Shown one piece after another: positions 39,232 to 50,641 of a stretch of 64,000 nt of DNA; position 1 is the first letter of the stretch, and the number at the start of each line of letters is the position of its first letter. Position numbers and translations under genes: made by a program. The notes below the pieces were generated by a model, which saw only the letters and a list, made by a program, of their open reading frames with translations, searched no databases and had not been told where the DNA came from. Location: positions 1 to 64,000 of the forward strand of contig CAJZBQ010000008.1 of the NCBI GenBank assembly GCA_914767885.1, in the 5' to 3' direction. The stretch comes from Blepharisma stoltei (taxonomy: Eukaryota > Ciliophora > Heterotrichea > Heterotrichida > Blepharismidae).

Positions 39232-40045
39232 AGGATCCCCCCTCATTTGTCCAATTTTCTAGTCTTTTTTTTCTAACTCCCCCCATCCTTGATCGAGCGA
39301 TTGACTGTAAAAATTGCCCATCATTGATCGAACGATTTTTATATCATGCAAATTTTTATATATAAAAATATATTAGTTATCAAAAGCTAGGAAGATGTAC
39401 CTAATGAAGTTGTTTTCAGAGCTTTGAGACGACAGAAAGTTGCGGAATAAACCATCCGAAGCGATTTAGTCATCAACCTAGGCTTAAAAACTCAATAATC
39501 TAATAAAATAGAGATTCTTTTAAAATTAAAAAAAAAAAAATTTAATTCAATAAGGAACAAATTAAAATTTATGCAGTTTAAAGGGTAAACTAATAAATCA
39601 AAACATTAAAAAATTGGTATTTTATGAAATTAATTCAATTTTTTGCTGTAAAAATAATTATTAAATACTCTTAGCCCTCTTATTTAATAGTAAATAAAAA
39701 CAAATATATATATATTTTTTATTTTATATAAAAATTATTTTCCCAAAAAAAATTTTTTAACCCCCATCCTTGATCGAACGATGGCAAGTCGTTCGATCAA
39801 GGATGGGGGGGAGTAAGAAAAAATTTTTTTTCATGACCTCATTTGTCCAAAAATCTAGTCAGAAATGATTTGTCCCATTTTCTAGTCATTTTTGGATTTT
39901 TTCGAATGTCCTGAAAATTTTTTTTTACAATCAAAATTTTGATAGAAAATTGGACAAATGAGATCCTAAAAAAATTGTTTTTTTTTGGAAAAATAGACAA
40001 ATGATAAAAGACTAGAAAATTGGACAAATGAGGGGGGGATCCTTA
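39232..40045. mobile_element. 814-bp TA-bounded IES/MITE with long inverted ends in gene D
   Basis: Inverted ends AGGATCCCCCCTCATTTGTCC of about 38 bp, with TA at 39230-39231 and 40044-40045. A second MITE (39277-39813) has inserted into it. Further internal copies of TCATTTGTCC occur near 39838 and 39955. TA-to-TA removal gives GDGICNKESD in the LNR region, in frame. Confidence 0.88.
39277..39813. mobile_element. Nested TNA-type MITE, TSD TAA
   Basis: 537 bp, ends CTCCCCCCATCCTTGATCG and CGATCAAGGATGGGGGGGAG, flanked by TAA (39274-39276 and 39814-39816). It is an inverted-orientation relative of 3010-3528, sharing the internal CCTAGGCTTAAAA and GACGACAGAAAG segments. Confidence 0.87.
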
Positions 40046-40410
40046 CCATCTCCTCATATGGTAGAATTGCATCCAAGCACTGAGCAAGCTTCACACAATC
40101 AAGGACGATAAAAGCATGAATACCAGTTGCATTCTTGATTACAAAAGCTATAGCCTCATTTTACATAATCGCCTGAATATTAAATACATGATGGAGCACA
40201 ATATGGACATAATCCGAAAGCGAACCCACAAATTGGAATATAGCAATCATCAAAGCAATAAGTAGGAATTCAGAGCATGCAGTTAGTGCTTGTTTAGCAT
40301 GGCTCATAGCAATCTGATTTTAGACGATCATCAAAGCTTTGAAAAACACTTCCTGAGTCATAATTGCAATAAGGACTCATGCAGTTTAAATCGCAATTAC
40401 CATCACCTTG

Positions 40411-40508
40411 CTGCTTAATCTTTTAGACTTATAATTATTTGGAATAGTTTTTTGGGTATAATATTGATTAAAAAATATAAGAAAATAATTAAAGGGGTTA
40501 GAAGTTAC
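40411..40508 (-). other. 15-nt intron of gene D carrying an 83-bp IES (40418-40500)
   Basis: On the minus strand the intron starts GTAACTTC and ends AGCAG, 98 nt in all. An 83-bp TA-bounded insert (TA at 40416-40417 and 40499-40500) splits it. Excision leaves GTAACTTCTAAGCAG, exactly 15 nt with GT-AG ends, at the position conserved in all sister genes. Splicing then joins CPPVI to QGDGNCDLNC. Confidence 0.85.
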
Positions 40509-40592
40509 AATCACTGGAGGGCATTCGTGCAAATTGCAAGCAATATCTGCGCCAAAAGCCTGAATAATAAAGAATAATGATAAATAAATCAT

Positions 40593-42251
40593 TTATATTC
40601 AATTTTATATTAGATTAATTTATCTAAGTCTTGATATATATATATATATATACAGTTAGGAAACATTAAGAACAAAGTAAAAATCCTTCTTTTTGGAAAA
40701 TGAGCCTTAAAAACATTTCAGATAAAATAAATTTAATTATTTTAATTTAAGCGTTTTTGGAATATAATGCCTAAATTAATTTATTAATGGTTCTGCAAGC
40801 CAAAATGAAATTTCATGTGCAAAAATCCTAAAATTTTATATGAAAAACTTTTGGTTTTTAGAAAATATTAATAAATTAAAGCAGCAGATGATATATTCTT
40901 TATAAAAATAAATCAGCTATTTACTAATTTTATGGACAATTACCTTTTATTTGAGCTATATTCATATCACTATTTCTGCATAGCTAATTTTGTAATTACT
41001 TATAGGAAAAATCTAACCAAATTGAAATCTTTCAAAGTTTGCTTTTTGATGTAGTTTTTTGCAGATTCTATCTAGCTATAATTTGGAAGACTTTCAACGG
41101 TAAAACTGTGTGTTTTCTTGGAATGATCTGGGAAAATTATATATTTTAACATATTTACTGATTAAAATAATTTGAAAAGTCGAAGTTGAATTTTATATAA
41201 AATTAAGGGCATAGAGAAATAGAATAAAATTATGAATTATTAAGAAGATTCAAATAAGAGTCAAAGAACAGGAATAAATAATAATGGTATCTTGAAGATG
41301 CTTCAGTTGAAGAAAAACTGTATTTAAAATATGAAGATGAAGGTGTATAGCTGGAAATTTAGAGTTAAACTAAATAAAAATCAATGAGAAATGTTTTAAT
41401 TTGGCAAATTATTTTGAAGTTTTAAAATTATTTTAATAGTCATTATTTTTTGGGCTGTCTAGAGAAATATACAATCAAATATATTTATTTTGGAGAACTA
41501 AGATACTTTCCAGCAAGAAATTCTGGAATATTTACTATAAATAATGATAAGCTATATAAATCTAGATTTATTTATATTATATTTCCTTATGATATTAATT
41601 CTACGCATGAAGTAATTCTTGGCAAGCAATTAATTTTAATGAAGATAAGCCATTTATAGGATTGGCTTATTACTCCAAATTTTTTATAAAGTAATATTAA
41701 TAAATTCAAAGATATTATTTCACGTCAATTTACGCTGATTTCAGGCATTATCTCTTTAATACATAAGTAAAATCTTTATTAAATTGCCAATTTCCATCTA
41801 CCTTTCCTTTTTGCTCATCTTATATCTAACTCTATAATTTTTCTGTATAAAGAAGAATTTTATGGGTCCTTAACTATATAAAATTACAACTTTTTCGATT
41901 CCTCTTATATATTACACCCTAAATTCTTCATGTGCATAGCACTCATCAATAAGTAGTGTCTCATATTCATCCATCCGCACTGCTTAGGCATCTTAAATCC
42001 ATAAACTGAGATTTGTAATTTTAATTTTTACTTTCAAAAAGCTGACAAGCACAAATTAATTTTGAAAATTTAAATCGACGGTCAATAATAATCTAAAATA
42101 TTTCATGACTATATCTAATAAAATTTCCGTTAACAAATAATTTTTGATCATTGATATAAGTTGGTTCGTTTAGAAAATCTTAAATTAAAGCTTTTCTAAA
42201 ATTAACCTCCAATTTGCTATAATGCTGGATAGCAGTAAAATCATAAAATAA
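40593..42251. other. Intergenic between divergent D and E; decayed fragments
   Basis: 1.66 kb, AT-rich, should hold the upstream regions of D and E. A TA dinucleotide run lies near 40637-40653. A 69-codon open frame (41450-41659, +) reading FGELRYFPARNSGIF is followed by further broken coding-like sequence. The stretch 41970-42110 resembles the inside of the element at 21760-22229 (ACAAATTAATTTTG, then GGTCAATAA). No intact gene or RNA was recognised. Confidence 0.5.
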
Positions 42252-45200
42252 ATGAATTACATGGTGATTTTATTATCTCTATGGCTTGCTAAAGGCATAG
42301 ACCCTATATGCAGTGCATCACAGTGCCCAGACATAAGAGTAATTTTAAAATAGAAAGGGAATCATAAATGTGATCCTGAATGCATGACCTCATACTGCAA
42401 TTATGACAGCTTGCTTATATTTGATGGACAAACTGTCAAAGAAAGCTCTGATTGTTATGAGAATTGCCTTAATTTTGGCAGCTGTGACCCAAAAAAGCTT
42501 GGAAATGGGATATGCGACGATTCTTGTAATACTCAAAACTGTGGGTTTGATTGAGGAGATTGCACTTGCGCTCCAGGCTGTTTAAATTCTATGCTGGGAG
42601 ATGATAAATGTGATGAAGCCTGCGATAATTGAGACTGTGATCTCGATAATCATGATTGCGGAGCATGTGCTGATGGATGCTTTCCAACTATGCTTGGAAA
42701 TGGCATATGTGATCCTGAGTGTGATAATGAGGACTGTCTTTATGACTATAAGGACTGTCAATGTGCAGAAGATTGCTTATGGGAAGATTATGGAAAATGT
42801 ATAGTCTGAACAACCTTATGATCTTGCTTTCCCAAATTTTTGAGGAATTATGTAGTTTATTAGGTGATTTTCAAAGTGAATTAATAAACTGATATAGAGA
42901 TTCTAATTTGCTGACATAAGTTGGAAGTCAACTCTCCCAGCTTCTCGAGGACTAAAAATAAATTAGACCCATAAGGCGTTTTATAGTATAAGCCAGAATG
43001 CATGATAGCAAACTGCAACTATGATAATTTAGCCCCGGTTAGGTTTTATTGTTGTTCCTGTGGTTGGAAAGAGTTAGCCTAGCAGCGCCTTCTGGATCTG
43101 AAGAAAAAATTCACCGCGATATCAGGCCTGTTCAGGTCTTTTTCCTGTAGCTGCTGAGGGCGGCACCCACACAACCCCTTATACTCTAGCTTTTCCTCTC
43201 TGGATCAACTACTCCAATGGCGCTTGATGCAGGGCCACAGAAGTCTATAGTCCGCCCTCTCAACACTATAGCTTTTGGCAAGGAGAAAAGAGAAGGTAGT
43301 ATTGATGCTTTTCTTGCTTGTGAAGCCATACTTGACCGATCAAGTGTTTGATAGAGGATGCCGCAAAGCAAAAGTCCTTGGCAACTGCGAACCAATACAG
43401 CCAAGCCCATCTTTTAATTAAGATTAAGATAATCTAGCCCAATATCCAAATAATCAATGCCAAAATATTTCTTTGGCAATATTTTCTTCTTATCAACAAA
43501 TTATTCGTCAAAATTTTTCATATGTCGTTCATCTTGAAGACTGTTATGAAGCTTCAAATTACGAATGCACTTTAGAAAAAGCATTAAAATTTAGTTATGA
43601 AAATTGATATGAAGAATGTAATTATCTTGAATGCAATTATGGAAATGGATATCAAGGCGAATATTTCGATTATTGTGCTCGCTTCTACAATGATCCATAT
43701 CACACCGGATGCTTATCTTGCCCCAATTTTATTGAGGTCCCATATCTTGCTTTATTAGATTGAAGTTGCCAAAGTAGAGTACTTTTAGAATGAAGCCCAT
43801 CTGTATTTCCAGACACATCTTATGTAATTGTGCCTTTCAATGATACCTCCACATCTAAAAATCCTCACATTTATTTCATATGCCCAAATGCACACTCAAA
43901 TCCTGAAAGTGGGGATGGAACTTATTCTTCTCCTTTTCAATCTCTTTTTTATGCTCTATACAATATTAAATACAAAAACTCAATTGTCTATTTATTAGAT
44001 TGCGATGGTTATAACTTAACATCATATCTAACGATGATATCAAATGCAAATATATATGTCAATAGAGAAGTCGCATTTGCGGGGAAACATGTTAAATTTA
44101 CCACCCTGAATAACTCAAAAATAACTATACAAAGAGTAATAAATGATCTAGATAGCGTAGATCACTGGGGTTTTGGTTTTCTTTTTGAAAATGCTTTAAG
44201 CATTGAGATAAATAATGTAATTTTTGATTGAAAAAATACTGTTAGCGCTTGCAAGGATGACACTTATTGTGATTATTGCCCTTTTGTGAGATATGAATTA
44301 AAAGAGAATTATTACTTTAATGACAGAGGAGAAATTATAAATGATTTTCTGTCACCTAACTGATGCGAGCTTAATAAAGATCAGATATTTATGCAAATCA
44401 CATCAAGTAATTTATTACTGAGAAATGTCACTTTTGCTAACTTTAGGACTGACTTTGACTCTATTTTCTTTATAAATGGAGATTCAAATGTAACATTTTA
44501 TGATGTTACTTTTGACAATATTAAGGTTAATGATGATTATGAGTCCTGGGTAATAAGATGGGATGGCAATAGCTATGGGAATTTTAAATTTGAAAATGGA
44601 AAGGTAAGCAGACTAAATAATGGGTTTGAACTATATGATCCTATTAATACTAAGGGTTTTTTAAATGCTACTGGCATCAACTCAATAGTTTTTAGAAATG
44701 TTGAATTTCGAAACAATGCTGTATTTAAGCAATCTGTAAGTGGACATAATATTGCCTCATTGATTTTTTTAAACTTATTTCAAGCCTTTTGAATTGACTC
44801 TTGCAGCTTTTTATATAATTTGTGCGATTATGGAATAATATATATTCAGGAGCAATTAAGCAACTTTCCAATAGAAATTGACAATGACAGGTGGCTAAGC
44901 ATAAATGACACCTAGATATTTCTAACTCCAATTTTACATCAAATTATGGAAGAACTGGTGGAGTTCTTTATGCTTTATATGAATATGAAAGTCAAAATTT
45001 TCTTATTGAGAATTCATCATTTACTCTAAATGGGATTGAAAGTGGTTCTTTAATACATATAGAAAGCAATTATGTACATGAAAATTACTTAGTAGATACC
45101 ATATTAAATATAACTTTATCTGATGGAAGTATCGTAGGAGGAAAATATTTAGCTAAATGAATGAAGTTTCAAAATTCAAATTTTACAAGAAATTATTCAG

Positions 45201-48200
45201 GAGGCGCTGGGATAATTGAAATTATAAAAATTGCTAACCTTCAATGAGAGGGCTTGGAATTAGACTCAAATGGCTTAATTATATCTGAATCCATGAACAT
45301 AAACACAATGTTTATGAAACATTATATAGAAAACCCTTTAATTTATGCTAGATCCAGCATAAATAATCCTAAGGATTTGAATTGTGAATCCCTATCAATT
45401 ATATCAAACTCAAATAATTTCAATATAAAATCAATAAATGTTTACAATAATTATTGCAAGTATTCTTCTCCTAGTATCATAATTTCAAATACAACTAGTG
45501 TCGTAAAATCAGCTTATTTTAATAATAACAAAGGAGCAGGAAGTTATGGCATTTGCTTAGCGTTTCTTTGAGACTCACATTCTGAAATTATGAATTCTAG
45601 CTTTTATTCTAATATCAACTATAAATATGGTAACCCTGCAGCTATAAGTAGCTATTCAAGTTTACTAATACAAAACTGTACGTTCTCTAATAATACTGGT
45701 ACTTTTTATTTTGGAGGGCAAAATCTGACTATTTTTTCCTCTCATTTTGATTCCAACAGCTCACCTGAATCAAATGGTGGAGCTATTTCTGTTTCAATAT
45801 CATCAGGCAATATAGAATCATCTATAATTTTTATATCTAGCACGATTTTTGAAAATAATTCCTGCTCTTTTAGTGGAGGAGCTATATATATTGAAAAAGC
45901 TACTCCTCTAGATTTACTTTTGACATTAAAAATAGATAATACAGATTTTTTTTATAATCAAGCTTTAGACGGTTCTTGCATTTATATAGATCAAAATTTG
46001 GAGCTTAGTTCTGATTCTTCAGTTAGTGACTGCTCTTTTCAAGAAAACATAGCAGGCTTTTCAGGCACTATTTTGGTTTATTATCTCTATGGAATATTGG
46101 CTTTTGACCATTGCAATTTTATAAAAAATAAAGGAATTTATAGCTCTACATTGAATATAGCTACAGGTGAAAATACTAAAGAAAGGCCTTCAAAAATAAT
46201 TTTAAATTATTGTGTTTTTCAATATAACTCTGGAAATATAACAGTTTCGATGGACAATACAAATATAAACTCTAACTTAGAAGTTTATGAATCTTTATTT
46301 GAATATAACATTGGCTCAATATTTGGGCTTGATTATGATTATGCAGTAGTAAAAAACACGAGGATTCAGCATAATATATCTCCTATTTCTGGTGGGGCGT
46401 TGAATCTTAAGAATTCAGCAATTTTTGAATCCACAAATACAAGCTATTTAAATTGCAGCAGCAAAAATAATGGTGGAGCTGCTTCTCTTAGTTTGAAATC
46501 CCAGTTTATCTGTTTTTCATGTCTTTTTAGCACTAACTATGCCTATTCTTCAGGAGGCGCTATTTATGCTGACTCAGATGCTCAGTTTTACATTTTTAAT
46601 TCCACAATTAATAAAAACTCATGTAAAAGTAAAGGATCAGCTATATTTATGGCAAGCTCATTAGATTTTTCGTCAATATATAGTAGTGAAATATCTGAAA
46701 ACTTCGCTTATAATGACGGTACAATTTTCATTTTATCATCACAGATTTCAATATTTTCGTCAATGATTTATAAAAATTCAGCTTATGGAAAAAATCCAGG
46801 TTTATATATTGATGACTCAAATGCTATAATTGATGATACTAAATTTTTTAGCCAGCATGGAAACCAAGGATGTTTTATTTATATGAGCACAAGCTATGCA
46901 AATGTAACTAACTCAGCCTTTTATGATGGATTTTCTAATAGTTCAGGTATAGCAATACATGCAACATCTAGTCTTGTAGAAATTTCTTCATCAAAATTTT
47001 CTGATCTTTTTTCGAATGATACAGGAGGATCAATTTACCTTTATGAAGGCAGCAATCTATTTATCAAAGGAACGAAGTTCTTGAACTCTGCCACATCAAT
47101 AGACTCATATTCTAGCTCTGTTTTTATAGAAAGCTCATTGTTTAAAAATCACACAAGAGCAGCTATATTTTCAAGCCAAGTCGATGAGCTTCAAATTTCA
47201 AGGTCAACATTTATTAATGGTGTCGGAGCTGTATACTGTATACAATGCAATATTATTTCAATCACTGAATCTTGATTTGTCGGTAATTTAGGAGAATATG
47301 GAGGAGCAATTAATATTGTAAATGAAGCTGAGCATCTAGAAACATCCCAAATTACTATTTATTCTTCTGTATTTAAATTGAACGTAGCTAGAAATGGTGG
47401 AGCAATTTGAACAAATAATATTAACTTGCAGATTCTGTCATCAATTTTTATTGAAAATAAGGCTGAAGCATTGCTTGCAAATAATTCTCAAAATATAGAA
47501 GACGGAGTCGGAGGTGCATTAAAAATAAGTTGCAAAGACTCAATGTTTCTTTGTAATTTTAATATTACATCAAACTCTTTTAGTAATAATAGCGCAACCT
47601 ACAACGGTGGAGCTGTGAGCTGAGATGACTCAAAACCATATTTTCATAATAATTACTTTGAAAATAATTCAGCATTTTATGGGCCTGACATAGCTTCTTT
47701 TCCTACAATGATGATTTTTCTAAATAACGAAACTAGAAGACTACAAAGTAAAGCTATATTTAAGGATAGAAGTATCTTAGTATTAAACAATGTTGCATCA
47801 GGTCAACGAAATAACCCTTTATTAGCTTTTGCGCTTGTTGATGACCTTTATCAAATAGTTACTACAGATACTACAAGCCAAGCACAGATGAAAGCAATAG
47901 TAGCTAGTACAGTTATATCAGGCTCAACAATTGTTTATGCAAAAAATGGAATTTATTACTTTGATAATTACATAATTTCTGCAAAGCCAGGCTCTTCCAT
48001 TTATATTGATATAGTTTCTTCAGCAATAAATACACAAAAATCTAACACATCAAGCGAAATTTTGCCAATGTCATCAAATTTCTCTATGCAAATTGATTTG
48101 CGTTTATGCGAAATGGGGGAAGCTACAGTTGGACTTATTTGTGAGATTTGCCCTAAAGGCTATTATAATATTGATGCCAACAATTCTAAGTGCTTGGAGT

Positions 48201-50641
48201 GCCCATCAAATGCAATTTGCTATGGAAATTTTTCAATAGTTCCAAAATCAGGGTACTGAAGGGATACTGAGAATTATCTTAAATTGCCTAGGGTTAAATA
48301 GCTTGAAGTTCCTATTAGACAATCTATGGAAAACATTATAGCAAGTTCACAAATAATTTTTGAAAATGCCCTTATTCGTCAGCTTGCTTGGGCTCTCCCG
48401 ATAACTCTAGTTTATCTTTAACTGGGACTTGCAATAAAGGCTATGAAAATAATATGTGTCACTCGTGCGAATATGGCTATTCAAGGTTATGATATATATT
48501 CAATTAATTAAACATAAACATTTATATAGATGAAAAAATATAATTTTATTATTTAGCATAATAATAAAAATGCAGCGCTCTTTGAATATTCTGTTCTTTT
48601 AAACAGAAGTTCTCCTTTTGGCCAATTTCGATTATGAGGTTTGGCTTCATCCAGTGAATCTATCCTGGCAATGATAGCGCAACAAGCCTAAGGGCGGGCA
48701 ACCTTGGACACCTATCCCCTAGGGGAATTCGAATTTTCTGGAGTGCTTCACCAACTCCAGGCTGTCGAGACTGAGAATTTTAGCGTGCCAGATCGACACA
48801 AGTTGATTTTTGCCCAAGAGCTGAAAAACAGCCGAATGCCGAAACCGAGAGATCATCGAGATCAAGACCAAGTGGTAGAAGACGCGTGGCTGGTGGGAAA
48901 CCCCGAAGTAGGAGCAGAAGTTTGTCCAGATGATGTGGTATTGGATGCTTAACAAACTAATTAAGATTGTTATTTGGCATAAAAGAATCATTCCAAAAAA
49001 GTTTTTCTTAAAGCGTAATATAACAAAATATATATAGAAATGAGTGTCAAATTTGCCCTGACTCTGCTACTAATATTTTTAGGTGGCTGGGAATTTCTGC
49101 CTTACTTATTTTTATCACAATAATTATTTTAAAAACAACAAGACATTCTTGATACAAGCCAAACTCTTTCTCATCAATTTACATAAGAATATTTTGGAAT
49201 TATTTACAGATTATTATCATAATAGCGACTTATAATTTAAATTGGCCATTTGAAGTAACCGAATTTTTCTTTGTCCAGACATCTATGGATTATATTGGAG
49301 GACAGCTATTTTCTTTTGATTGCTTCTTACAATCATCGTACTCTAAAAGCGGAATGATAAATAAGCTTTAAATTATTTTCAAAAGAAATAATAAAAACAT
49401 TGAAATTTTTTCTAAAAGCAACATTTATTATATAAAAATTTTGGTAACAAGTCTGACTCCATTTCTTATAGGTCTGCTTTGTCTATTATTTTGAATTTTA
49501 GTGTGTATTATTAAAAAGAAACATATAAAAGAAATAAAAGATGACTTTATATCAACATCTGTGGTTTTGTTATTTTTAATCCATCCAAGTATTATTGACA
49601 CCATGTTTAATGCATTTAGCTGCAAAGAAATTAATTCTGGAGAATATTGGCTTAACGTAGACTTGGGAATCAGGTGTTGGAACCATGATCATCTTTTTTA
49701 TGCATTTTTGTTTGCTATGCCTACAATAATTATATGAGTTGTGGCAATACCTTTGATTTGTCTTATAAATTTAATTAAGAATAAAAGTTATTTACCCCAT
49801 TTGAATAATTGAAAAACATTTAAAGAGAGTGTTTGTTGAAAAATTAGAGTTGAAATAGCGTTTAAAAATAAAATAAATATAAAAAATATTATTGGTGCTT
49901 GTAAAAAGATAAAAATTACGAAAAGCAGGCCCTTTCGAATTTTAAGCTGCCCCCTATTTATTACAATTAAAATGAGTAGGAAAGCTAGGAGAATTGTGAA
50001 TGAAAAAGAGATATGGGTTTCTCTGTAATGGATATAGAGTAGACTTCTACTATTGGGAATTTGCTGTTTTATTTTATAAACTATTTTTAATTGGCTGCTC
50101 CGCTTTCCTATCAAATATCTCTGCCAATATTCAGGCCCTTACAGCAACTCTTTTCTTAGTGCTATTTCTTCATCTTCATTCAAGGAATCAGCCATTTAAT
50201 GAAACATTTTTTAATCAGGCTGAAATTTTTTCAAGATTAGCATCATTGATCACAATTCTATCTGGCCTTTGCTTTTTAACTAGCAGTTTAGGCACTGTTG
50301 CTACATATATTTTACTTGTCATCTTAATATTTATAAATGCTGTATTTATCGCTTACATTTTAACTAAGTTTTTATTGCAATTTGCAATAATACACAGCAT
50401 AATTATGAGGGTTTGAAAAATGCTATATTTCAGAGGGAAAAAATATGCAGCAGAGATTGCTCCTGCCAGCGAAAATGAACTTGATAAGAATTCTATAGAG
50501 GTTCAAAAAGAGAGCACAAAAATAGGAAGCACTGCAGTACTGTCTGATAATACAAAAATTGGAATTTTTGTGGAGGATTTGAGCAATTCAGTAGAATTAG
50601 ACCCTTTTTCATCAATGAAAAGTATATATGCTTCGAACTAA
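42252..50641 (+). CDS. Giant LNR / beta-helix / multi-pass membrane protein (gene E)
   Basis: ATG at 42252 starts the signal peptide MNYMVILLSLWLAKG. Layout as in B: LNR modules (42360-43010), YPNNQCQN linker, beta-helix (43830-47690) with NGGAIS and SGGAIYI turns, Ig-like segment (47740-48050), Cys stalk, membrane helices (49075-50400) and a tail with VELDPFSSMKSI. Removing the intron and six insertions (189, 405, 74, 543, 69, 193 bp) leaves 6902 nt, two bases off a multiple of three. The misfit maps to about 44885-44905, where a small deletion after EIDND changes the phase from 0 to 2; downstream sequence AKHKWHLDISNSNF still aligns with A. So E would be about 2294 residues but carries one frameshift. 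It is clearly diverged from A-C and closest to F. Function is inferred only from architecture. Confidence 0.82.
42339..42353 (+). other. 15-nt intron, gene E
   Basis: GTAATTTTAAAATAG, phase 0, same site as in the other genes. Joins CPDIR to KGNHKCDPEC. Contains an in-frame TAG. Confidence 0.92.
42802..42990. other. 189-bp TA-bounded IES in gene E
   Basis: TA at 42800-42801 and 42989-42990. Removal gives YGKC-KPECMIANCNYD, aligned with YGSCKPECMVANCNYD in F. Confidence 0.87.
43036..43440. mobile_element. SINE/LINE-like insertion in gene E, 13-bp TSD
   Basis: GATAATYTAGCCC at 43023-43035 and 43428-43440, one mismatch. GC-rich body, with a 3' tail of AATTAAGATTAAG units against the target repeat. 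Removal (405 bp) restores NYDNLAQYPNNQCQ in frame. Confidence 0.8.
48267..48340. other. 74-bp TA-bounded IES in gene E
   Basis: TA at 48265-48266 and 48339-48340. Removal gives GYWRDSKFTNNFWKCP, the same length as GYWRDNKFTDKFWKCP in A. Using other TAs nearby would leave a 62-bp IES and four extra residues, so 74 bp fits better. Confidence 0.78.
48490..49032. mobile_element. 543-bp insertion in the Cys-rich stalk of gene E
   Basis: TA-rich flanks (TA at 48488-48489; TATATATA at 49029-49036). Removal restores YSRLYRNECQICPDSATN as in F. The interior is GC-rich, with an 82-codon open frame on + (48704-48952) and a longer one opposite; neither matches a family I know. A TTAACAAACTAATTAAG tail-like stretch resembles the SINE-like insertions. 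Confidence 0.75.
49346..49414. other. 69-bp TA-bounded IES in gene E
   Basis: The direct repeat TCTAAAAGC flanks the insert and includes the boundary TAs (49344-49345 and 49413-49414). It contains an in-frame TAA. Removal gives SYSKSNIYYIKIL, matching the sisters. Confidence 0.82.
49795..49987. other. 193-bp TA-bounded IES in gene E
   Basis: TA at 49793-49794 and 49986-49987. Sits at the same codon as the IESs of A and B, but with no obvious sequence similarity. Removal joins KSYL to GELWMKKRYGF and shifts the phase from 1 to 2 as observed. Confidence 0.87.

Larger units (their letters stand above)
28703..40592 (-). pseudogene. Decayed giant LNR / beta-helix / membrane gene (gene D)
   Basis: Runs from ATG at 40592 (signal peptide MIYLSLFFIIQAFGADI) to TAA at 28703. 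The layout follows gene G: LNR modules (GDGICNKESDN, NNSICDEACYVEEC, about 38800-40400), beta-helix (37200 down to 31300), Ig-like segment and Cys-rich stalk (31200-30470), membrane helices and tail (30060-28703). Twelve insertions interrupt it, including one within its intron and one nested pair. After removing them about 7100 nt remain, but damage persists. There are in-frame TAAs at 40294-40296, 40180-40182 and near 29950, a 20-bp expansion at 38921-38950, a one-base deletion near 37747, a frame slip near 36590 and a roughly 16-bp deletion near 36195. It is therefore most likely a pseudogene. The last segments (28703-29425 and 29447-29704) keep long open frames with HPSI and EINSGEYWL motifs. 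Confidence 0.82.

Noticed and set aside
44894-44913. A 17-bp TA-bounded mini-IES that would fix the gene E frameshift
   Set aside because: The segment aligns as coding with gene A (AKHKWHL against SKQNHIH) in the downstream frame, so the lesion is a small deletion just upstream.
48704-48991. Overlapping open frames of 82 and 90 codons as a host gene
   Set aside because: They lie wholly in an insert absent from paralogues, on both strands of a GC-rich patch, with no recognised domain.
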